A DNA stretch of 64,000 nucleotides, from assembly GCA_023091665.1 (NCBI GenBank), contig JALJCQ010000001.1, positions 682,001 through 746,000 on the forward strand, written 5' to 3'. The stretch's first letter is position 1, and every line of letters starts with the position of its first letter. The notes under the pieces were generated by a model. That model saw nothing but the letters and a program-made list of their open reading frames with translations. It was not told the DNA's origin and ran no database searches. Of this stretch, positions 56,785 to 64,000 are shown piece after piece. This DNA is from Pythium myriotylum (Eukaryota; Oomycota; Peronosporomycetes; Pythiales; Pythiaceae). A program made the translations under genes and the position numbers.

Positions 56785-57651
56785 TTATCGTCCGTACGTG
56801 TACTTGGTCGGCGTCATGTACGACTTGCCGAAGGTATATCTCAAGTACGTCTGCGTCTCGTGGGGACATTTGAACGTCGCGTCGCCTTCAAATGTACAGT
56901 TCACCAGCGGATAAATCCACTCACGAGACACCCGCAAGGACTTGCCACCGGTTGGCACGGTCGGACACCCTGCACAGTTCATGAAGCACCACGAGGGTAG
57001 CGGACCCACTTGCGCTGCTCCCGTCGCCGGATCTTTCCAGTCCAGGAACGCAAACACGTCCAAATAGATCCCCGATTCACGGTGGATCAGACGCGCCGGC
57101 AGCTTGTCGTCGCGGTCCGACGTCGGGTACAGACTGCTGTTCCACACCGTGAAGAAGTACTCGTTCGGGAACTCGATCGGCTGCGTCTGGATGTACGCGA
57201 GTCCGGCCGCGTCGATGCCGAGGTCGGCGTCGTTGTCGTGCGGGATCACTCGTTTCTCGCGGAACGCGCCCAGCAGCGTGCCGCTGTCGAGAAAGTACGT
57301 CACATTGTGGCTCGCGAACGTCGCGGCGGCTGTGAAGACGAGCTCTTTGATGACCGTGAGCACTTCGTCGCGCGTGAAGCAGTTGTCACTTCTGTAGAAG
57401 TTGGGGTCGACGTGGTGCTTCTCGAGCGGCTTGCAGTGGGTCGTGTTGCGAGCCCGTCTCGTGGCATGGCGGAGTTGCTCGCTGGTCGCGTCGTCCTGGC
57501 TCAGCACGCGAAAGTATTCCTGGAGACCGACGACGTGCGCGACGTTGACGAGACTCACGAACGCGAGCGCCGCCAGCAGCAGCAGCTTGCGGCCGCGCGA
57601 GGCGTCGCTCTCGGGCGTCGCGGGCGCCGGAGACGGCTCGGGCAGCTTCAT
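56785..57651 (-). CDS. LicD/fukutin-family transferase, paralogue 10
   Basis: An intronless 288-residue protein on the opposite strand. A Pro/Ser-rich tip precedes the TM segment (KLLLLAALAFVSLVNVAHVVGL, about 22-43). The core is [33 protein letters not shown], then YFFTVWNSSLYPTSDRDDKLPARLIHRESGIYLDVFAFLDWKD. The C terminus reads CFMNCAGCPTVPTGGKSLRVSREWIYPLVNC and KCPHETQTYLRYTFGKSYMTP, retaining the cysteines. Confidence 0.9.
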   Translation of the reverse strand: MKLPEPSPAPATPESDASRGRKLLLLAALAFVSLVNVAHVVGLQEYFRVLSQDDATSEQLRHATRRARNTTHCKPLEKHHVDPNFYRSDNCFTRDEVLTVIKELVFTAAATFASHNVTYFLDSGTLLGAFREKRVIPHDNDADLGIDAAGLAYIQTQPIEFPNEYFFTVWNSSLYPTSDRDDKLPARLIHRESGIYLDVFAFLDWKDPATGAAQVGPLPSWCFMNCAGCPTVPTGGKSLRVSREWIYPLVNCTFEGDATFKCPHETQTYLRYTFGKSYMTPTKYTYGR

Positions 57652-58066
57652 GGTGAGAAGGGGGACTACTGATTGTGACTCATCGAGTCAGAGTTGACAC
57701 GAGAGGGTGAGACAGAGGGCTAGGGGGTGGCCGATATCACGGTATAAAGTCATGTGTGGTATGTATTGAGAGAGGTTTTAGGGCAGCATTCGGCCTTGGA
57801 AATGGTGGCTGCGGACAGCTCGTATATAGCCTTTCAGAGGATTCTGCCGTCACAGTCGATGCTGACGGCCAGCCTTGCCCCCACGACTCATCGGGAGAGT
57901 GATGGTCGCACGGAGCTCCTCACCATCATTGCACGATCTTCGTGATGAGCTTCTCCACGAGCCCTCGAGTGTCCACCAAAGCTAGGTTTCAAGACATGGC
58001 TAAGAGCCAAATGCTGGATCTCTTTGCTTTCCCTTGCATCTCTTGAGCGTTGCAGAGGTTTGGAGT
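57652..58066. other. Spacer between paralogues 10 and 11
   Basis: No gene supported. Confidence 0.5.
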
Positions 58067-58960
58067 CTACTGTGAGTATTGGATTGGTATCCGAAAGTCG
58101 TCGCCGAACATGTACTGTAGGTACTTCTCCGTCTCACGTGGGCACTGGAGCGTCACGCCTTCGAAAACGCAGTCTACTGTCGGATAGATCCAATCTCGAG
58201 GCACGAGTAGCTGCATGCCTTCGTTGTAGTATCGCGTGCAGTGCACGCAGCGATCGAACGCCCACGACGGGTAAGGCCCGACCAAGTCCGTGTTGTTGGA
58301 CTCATTCTTTTCATCCTCACGAGTGATGAATACGAACACGTCGACGTAGAGCGCTGTCGGCTTATGCACTAGCCGAATTGGGATCCCTTTTTCGCGCTGA
58401 GAGCCAGGGTATAGATCTCCACTCGCGTACACGGCCAAGAAGTACGGCTCCGGCACGACCACTTTGTTCTGCCGGATATAGTCGAAGCCTGCTTCATCGG
58501 TGGACATGTCTGCGTCCGTGTCGTAGGCAATCACGCTTTGGTTCCGAAATGCACCGAGCAGCGTGCCGCTGTCGAGAAAGTACGTGACATTGTGGGTATG
58601 GAAGAGCCGCGTCGCCGTGAACACGAGCTCGCGCAGAGTCGCGACGATTTCGGACTGCGTCGAGCAGTTCGCGGCATGGCGTCGGAAGAGCGGATCGCGG
58701 TGGTTCTCGTCGATGGGGGCGCAGTCGGCTCGCGGCGACGCGACGACCGCGCCGTGGAGGACAGCCTTCGACAGCGAGTGGCGCAGCTGCGAGAACCACA
58801 AGACGTTCGCGAGCATAGCCGCGGCAAGAACCAGCGCCAGCGCGACGCTGCAGAGGCGGCTCGACCGCGAGCGGCGCGCCAACACGACCAGCGACGTGGT
58901 CTTGGTCGAGGGCATATTCACGTTGTTCATCAGTGTCTCACCAGGCTCTATCCACCTCAT
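58067..58960 (-). CDS. LicD/fukutin-family transferase, paralogue 11
   Basis: An intronless 297-residue protein from the first ATG; an in-frame ATG at 58930 would shorten it by ten residues and may be the true start. That would ease the very tight 18-bp gap to the gene upstream. The TM segment is at about 37-56 (LCSVALALVLAAAMLANVLWF). The core is [36 protein letters not shown]; the usual Gly-Ile before the last Asp reads Ser-Thr. The C terminus is FDRCVHCTRYYNEGMQLLVPRDWIYPTVDC and QCPRETEKYLQYMFGDDFRIP. Confidence 0.87.
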   Translation of the reverse strand: MRWIEPGETLMNNVNMPSTKTTSLVVLARRSRSSRLCSVALALVLAAAMLANVLWFSQLRHSLSKAVLHGAVVASPRADCAPIDENHRDPLFRRHAANCSTQSEIVATLRELVFTATRLFHTHNVTYFLDSGTLLGAFRNQSVIAYDTDADMSTDEAGFDYIRQNKVVVPEPYFLAVYASGDLYPGSQREKGIPIRLVHKPTALYVDVFVFITREDEKNESNNTDLVGPYPSWAFDRCVHCTRYYNEGMQLLVPRDWIYPTVDCVFEGVTLQCPRETEKYLQYMFGDDFRIPIQYSQ

Positions 58961-58978
58961 ACCTGAGCCTAAACCAGC

Positions 58979-60330
58979 CTAATCCTTCATTTGTTGCTTG
59001 GTGGCCTTGGCTCGGCTGAAGCGACGGACTCGCGACGGCGATGGCTGCCCAAGCAGCAGTCGCTGGAGCAGAGCACTGCTCTCGATGATGCCTCCGAACG
59101 TGTAGGCCACCGAGGCAGCCGTGACGACCAATTCGAGAGCCGTTCGGACGGACCCGGAGCCCTGTTGGAGCCACTGGAAGCCCTTCTTGTGCGAGAGCAC
59201 GGTGCCCATGCTCACGAACGCGTACGAGCTGAGGATGATGCCAATGGGGCGGCGTCGCGACGTCGACTCGAAGAGCAGCGCCATCGCTGGCAGCGAGCCG
59301 CACATCCAGAACTGGAACTTGCGCCACGCGAGCGAGCGAGAGCCGATGCGGTTCGTGTAGCACGTCGCCGTCCAGCCGATGAAGATGTAGACGATGTAAT
59401 ACATCGCCGACTGGAGAATCCGCTTGGCGATCAGCCGCAAGTGGTCGGCGAACGGCTTGCTTCGCACAGCCTTGTGGCGTAGCGCGAGCAGCCACGTCGT
59501 CAAATGCACGGGCGAGTAGATGCGAAGCCCCATGGCGATGGTCTGCCAGAAGAATTTGTTCCGAGCAAACTCGCCGCACTCACGACCAGGGTGGCGACCC
59601 TCGCAGGTCGTCGGGTTGAGGCCTTTCTGGTACATGCCCTGAAGGAAATCGGCTGCTTCGTTTGAGGTCAGCGAGTACCTCTTGATGAGCTTCATGTGGG
59701 ACGGTTCGTACGAGTCCGGGTGGAATAAGCTCGAGTACATGATCCATCCGCTCGAGGCCATAAACACAGCGAGCTCTGTGGACGTAGAGCGTTAGCAATA
59801 CAGCTAGAAATGACCAATTCCGACCTCCGTACCTAGCGGTTTCAAACCTGCAAGCTCGGGATGCTTCGCAATGATTTCTTGGAACACGTTGCTTGCGGCA
59901 TTTGTTGTGATCAGCGAGATCAGCGGCGTGCGGCTTTCGGGTCGAAGGCACACGATGCTCGCCAGAGCCGCCGCCGCCAACGCCTTCTTGCTGACCTCGT
60001 CGTCCTTGTTCGGTGACTCTTCGTCCTCAGAAGGCGTCTTGTGCTCTCGTTCATAGCGATCGATGTAGCGGAACACGCCTGCAGTTTAGATAGCAGTCCA
60101 TTAGTCCATTGCAGATTGTCTTCCGTGCAAAGCACGAGGGCGAATGTCGCACCGACGAAAAGCGCGAGGGCGCACGCGTTGCGTGAGGGCCCAGCGAACT
60201 TGAGCAACGCGAGTTGCGAGGCCTTGAACGAGACGAGCGCGCGGCGGTTGAGCGACGCCGAAGCCAGCAATGCACCAGCCGCCAGCGTCGCGGAGGCGCC
60301 GCGAAGCGCGTGGGCTGCGGGCGAGTCCAT
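58979..60330 (-). CDS. TMEM135-like multi-pass membrane protein
   Basis: Exons 60330-60153, 60078-59833 and 59775-58979 (introns 74 and 57 nt) join in frame for 406 residues. Hydrophobic segments are spread along the chain (ALASIVCLRPES, GWIMYSSLF, LQSAMYYIVYIFIGW, IGIILSSYAFVSM). A Cys-containing loop (NPTTCEGRHPGRECGEF) recalls the Cys-rich region of the TMEM135/peroxisomal-membrane-protein-52 family, which affects peroxisome and mitochondrial dynamics. ALFVGVFRYIDRYE is completed exactly by splicing. The resemblance is to layout and short segments, so the name is tentative. Its 3' end lies 18 bp before the start of the last LicD-type gene on the same strand. Confidence 0.6.
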
Positions 60331-60839
60331 CGTGGCGTGGCACTGGCTCACCACTTGAAGAAGCGAGCCGAACTGAGCTGGTGAGCTACTGATATTGCTG
60401 AACTTATTAGTGCTAAATGAGTTGATTAGACCCGTTCTGTATGGAAAGAGCTGCCCGTTGTACTCATCTACGATATTAGGTGAGTTAAGTCAATGGGTGC
60501 ACGGGGATCCCATCTCCCTGGCACTGGAATAAGCATTCCTCTCGACAACTTGATTGACTATCAATTGCTACTTTGGGTGTTCTCTCCAAACGACGCGGGC
60601 AAGTTCTTCACTGGCTCAACTGCCTGCGGCAGAGAGCGCCACGCATGTCGGTCGCCGCGCCCGTGCGACGTGCGCGTAGGTAACGAAAGCCTCCGCGAAG
60701 AACACTGTCGTAAGTCACGTTTCCCGATCCGCACCTGGGAAGCGTCGTCACGAAGAAGATCCCCGAGCTTTTCTCTTCTCGACTGGCGGGCAACCACTCC
60801 ACGATCTCGCCTCCGCTGACCAAACCAGCCGTGCGAACG
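60331..60839. other. Divergent promoter spacer
   Basis: No gene supported; it separates the TMEM135-like and ankyrin genes. Confidence 0.5.
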
Positions 60840-62255
60840 ATGCGATCGATCCGAAGCCTGCTCAACCGCGAGCTCAAGCTCAACCGCAAGCTGCGCCGCG
60901 CCGTCGTCCGCAACAAGGCGCGCCAGGTCGCCGACCTGCTCGACGCTGGCGCGTCGCCCACGTGGATGGACGAGGCCGTGGACCCGACGGATCAGATGAA
61001 CGCGCTGCTGCTGGCCTGCCACCACGGCCACACCGAGATCCTCGACTTGCTACTCGACTCGTTCTTCGAGACGCCGCAAATGCTCAGCGTGTGGGGAAGA
61101 CACATGTACCATGTCGTGATCCGGAACGGCCATTGGAAGGCGTTCCGACGGATCTACGACCGCAAGGTGCCGACGGACCCGCAAGGAAGCATGCGTTCAA
61201 TGCTGCCCACACCTGCCTTTGTCGCGGCTGAGCATGGACAAAGCCGCATGCTCCAGTTCCTCGTCAAAGACTACCCGCGCGACTATGCGGGCTACTCGTT
61301 CAACGGTCACTCGTTGCTCTCGATCGCCAGCAAGAACGGCCACTACGAATGCGTCGAGCTGCTGCTAAGCCTGCTCGTTCCCAACGACGAAACCATGGAC
61401 TTTGCGATCGAGGTCGCGCGCATGAATAGCCAAGCTCACGTGCTCGTGCTGCTGACGAGCTGCCTACCGCAGTACCATTCCAATCCCGAGCCGCTTCTCA
61501 CGGTGCGCCGTCCGTCTGTGACGGTCACGGTCGAGAAAGACGCGTTCGCGATCAGTGAACTCAGCAGTCTCGTCCAGAAGGAGCAGCGGCGCTCAGGCGA
61601 CAGCAACCACCGCGGTTCGCTTGCCGAGACCGACATTATCAGTGACTGCGGTGACGAAGACCCAGCAGGACGCGCGAGCATGCCCGAGCTTCGACGCCAT
61701 AGCAGCGCTTGGCTCTATCAGAGCGATCACGACCTCCAAGTGTACCACCCGTACTTGGAAGGCGATGCTGACGAGCTAGCTTACGATATCGAGGCTGCGC
61801 GTCGGTACGAGGCCTACATCCGCGGGCTGGAGGACGATGAGGCTCAGGACTGGACGACCACCCCGCCCGTACCGTTTTTCATTCCACCGCGCTCGCGTCG
61901 TACGCTGTCAATGGAGTCCGAGGAGAAAACCGAGGAGACCCTCGCGCGAATCGCGGAGCGACGAGAGGCCATGAAGAAGGAGCAGAAGAAGGTTGAGAGG
62001 AAAAAGAACTGGTTCTACTGCGATGAGGTCATCTTGCCTTATGAGGAAAGCGAAGACTCGATGGCCACTACGGATACATCTGCTACACCAAACGGTTCCT
62101 TTGCGAACCCACCACGATCAGCAAAGCCCCCACTTCCTCCGCCGTCCAACCAGACGATCAAGAGCTTCCGCATGCCTACCGTCATCACCCAGGTATCTCG
62201 GAAGCTCGTTAACATCCGAAGCAAGCAGGTGCAGGTCGGCCGCGCTTCCATTTGA
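60840..62255 (+). CDS. Ankyrin-repeat protein with acidic/basic C-terminal region
   Basis: An intronless 471-residue protein from the ATG at 60840. Residues ~1-210 contain divergent ankyrin repeats: KLRRAVVRNKARQVADLLDAGA, NALLLACHHGHTEILDLLLD, TPAFVAAEHGQSRMLQFLVKD, HSLLSIASKNGHYECVELLL. The second half is polar. It has an acidic stretch near YHPYLEGDADELAYDIEAARRYEAYI, a charged helix (ARIAERREAMKKEQKKVERKK) and a Pro/Ser-rich end. Function unknown; it is probably an intracellular scaffold. It converges on the TauE/SafE gene, with 83 bp between stops. Confidence 0.85.
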   Translation: MRSIRSLLNRELKLNRKLRRAVVRNKARQVADLLDAGASPTWMDEAVDPTDQMNALLLACHHGHTEILDLLLDSFFETPQMLSVWGRHMYHVVIRNGHWKAFRRIYDRKVPTDPQGSMRSMLPTPAFVAAEHGQSRMLQFLVKDYPRDYAGYSFNGHSLLSIASKNGHYECVELLLSLLVPNDETMDFAIEVARMNSQAHVLVLLTSCLPQYHSNPEPLLTVRRPSVTVTVEKDAFAISELSSLVQKEQRRSGDSNHRGSLAETDIISDCGDEDPAGRASMPELRRHSSAWLYQSDHDLQVYHPYLEGDADELAYDIEAARRYEAYIRGLEDDEAQDWTTTPPVPFFIPPRSRRTLSMESEEKTEETLARIAERREAMKKEQKKVERKKNWFYCDEVILPYEESEDSMATTDTSATPNGSFANPPRSAKPPLPPPSNQTIKSFRMPTVITQVSRKLVNIRSKQVQVGRASI

Positions 62256-62338
62256 TAGATTTAGCAAGAAAATCAACAGTGTATATTTGGACAATCAATG
62301 CAATGTAGTAGTTCAGCTTTAATCCACAGAGTTCGGTT

Positions 62339-64000
62339 CTATTCGTTGCCGCAGAGGCTGGAGAAGCCCATGTGGCCGCCCATTTGCAGATCGTGGACCG
62401 TGTTGCGTAGCCCAATGTAACCCATGGCGATGGTCGAGAGGCCGATGGTCCCCGCAAGGATGAAGACCATGATACTCTCACGCTTGTACTTCTTGACGAG
62501 ATACGCGACGACCTTCTGGCCACAAAGACCACCGAGGAAACCCACGAATGCAAACCAGCCCACATAGTCATACTGAAGAGTGCCAGGGAACTGGCCAGCA
62601 ATCGCAAACTGAAGAGTGGTGGATGACGCCGTGTAAAGGATCATGTAGCTCGCGGTCACACTCTGTACAGGCGGCAGCACTCCCATCTCCAGCATGATCG
62701 GGCCTTTGACCATGCCGCCTCCGATGCCAAGCAGCCCAGCCGCGACACCTGCCGCGACGCAGTAGATGGGAAAGATGGTGACGTTCCTCCATGTCCAGTG
62801 GATGTCGCTCTCGAGAAAATCGTAGCCACTGATCACACGAAGTCGGTTGTCCAGACGCAGACGGTAGCCAACACGCCACGTGATCACGAGTAGCACGGCC
62901 ACGGGCATGAGCGTGAGGAACCAGTACTCGATCGAGCTGCACTGCACGCCAATTACACTCGGTGCGCCGTGGCCGCCACGCAGCAGAGCCTGCATGAAGA
63001 CAACTAGCCAGGCAGCAAACAGCGGGAGAATCACGCGTAGTGGGAAAATGTCGGCCTCCCGTCGCTCGATCAGCTGCCGGATTTCCGATGCGCTATCATC
63101 ATCCGAGCCTAGAAAAAGGAATACGTCAATACATGCAACAGGGTACAAACTCACAGAAGAAATGCCACTCACGTTTCTGGATCTGCTTGGCTTGTCGCTT
63201 GGCATCGGGAGACTTTTCTAGAAGCTGGACGGCCGAAAGCGGCACCTCTGTTTGCAGCGGTGGCAGTGTCTTGAAGTCTTCTTCGTCCTCCTTGAGCAGC
63301 TCACGAAGGCGCTTGTTGCGACGCGTGATGGTGAGCCACTTGCGGGCGGCGATCTTCCAGTCAAAGTTCCGGTAGATGGACCACGCACGGCCACGACCGC
63401 CGCCGTCCTTGCGGCCCTTGAGTGCCATCTTGATGAGCGACTGCTTGCGCGCTGTCTCCTTGGAGCGGATCTTGTTGCCCTTGAGATAGGTCTTGTGGGT
63501 CGTGTATGAGAGCAGCGACACGAGAAGCACAAGGATGAGCCAGTTGGGCAGCAAATGGTTCGTCATCACGCCAAAGATCGAGCCGATGAGCGTCGTTGGC
63601 TCCATGATGGAAGCCACGTCGTAGTTGATCACCGGCACGTTCTTCTTGACTGGAATGCATTACAAGTCAGTTCACTGCTGCCCACACTCCGACAATTGGT
63701 GTTGAGGTAGCTACTACTCACTGGGATGTTTGCGCCGCAGGTTGAAGAAGTAGATCGCCACGGCATTGCCAAAGATCGTGGCCTTGGAGAGCGGGATCGC
63801 GTGCTTGGGGCTCAATCCAATCACCAGAATGAACGCCGGCACGAGCAGCCCGCCGCCGCCGACGCCACAGCCGGACCCGAGCGCCGTGGCGATGAACGCC
63901 AGCACGCTCGCGACCACATCACTCCACGTGAACGGGTAGAACAGGTCTTTCTCGACGCAGAACGCGGCTTCGACATCCAGACCTTTGGCGCTCGTGGCTG
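62339..64000 (-). CDS. TauE/SafE-type anion (sulfite/organosulfonate) exporter, 5' end outside window
   Basis: Three exons are visible: 63998-63722 (open to the edge), 63649-63173 and 63108-62339 (introns 72 and 64 nt). They give about 508 residues of a multi-pass transporter. The first half carries SVLAFIATALGSGCGVGGGGLLVPAFILVIGL and KATIFGNAVAIYFF. The second repeat carries GVAAGLLGIGGGMVKGPIMLEMG and VTASYMILYTASSTTLQF, the paired Gly-rich motifs of the family. Between them is a long basic, cytosolic loop (KGNKIRSKETARKQSLIKMALKGRKD, LLKEDEEDF), a eukaryote-type insertion. Such proteins export sulfite or related anions; the real substrate is not readable from sequence. Confidence 0.88.

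Overview
This window looks like nuclear DNA of an oomycete (stramenopile; Phytophthora/Pythium-type), probably a zoospore-forming one. Genes are small and tightly packed on both strands, often 20-150 bp apart. Many are interrupted by GT-AG introns of about 50-90 nt whose phases can be closed exactly. The proteins are eukaryotic (MAT1, ELP2, PPP4R2, CEP76, a DZIP1-like protein). Coding DNA is GC-rich at third positions and the spacers are A/T-richer. No species can be named from sequence alone.

Layout. 0-25 kb is a dense housekeeping block: a 5'-truncated unknown protein, MAT1 (TFIIH/CAK), a membrane-anchored DAHP synthase, a DZIP1-like cilium protein, NAXD (NAD(P)HX dehydratase), PPP4R2, CEP76, two tandem cyclic-nucleotide-binding ion-channel paralogues, ELP2, an XRCC2-like recombination protein, an ankyrin protein and a helical/TPR-like protein. 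25-43 kb is accessory and rearranged. It holds spacers with near-perfect hairpins, a 4-coumarate-CoA-ligase-like gene with an internal deletion and frameshift, a secreted Ser/Thr-rich protein cut by an in-frame TAG, a decayed non-LTR reverse transcriptase, a 187-bp palindrome beside scrambled copies of neighbouring gene tails, and a head-to-head pair of nearly identical secreted S33-type hydrolases.

43.5-59 kb is the most striking part: eleven paralogous type II membrane proteins of the LicD/fukutin nucleotidyl/phospho-sugar transferase family, eight on + and three on -, nearly all intronless. They carry a shared LESGTLLG...D.D.D...D core and a cysteine-rich C-terminal signature not typical of bacterial LicD. 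Patches of near identity show recent gene conversion. By family knowledge such proteins move a phospho-alcohol or phospho-sugar group onto glycans in the Golgi lumen. The array therefore suggests a lineage-specific toolkit for decorating surface or secreted glycans (inference). 59-64 kb returns to ordinary genes: a TMEM135-like membrane protein, an ankyrin-repeat protein and a TauE/SafE-type anion exporter that runs off the right edge.
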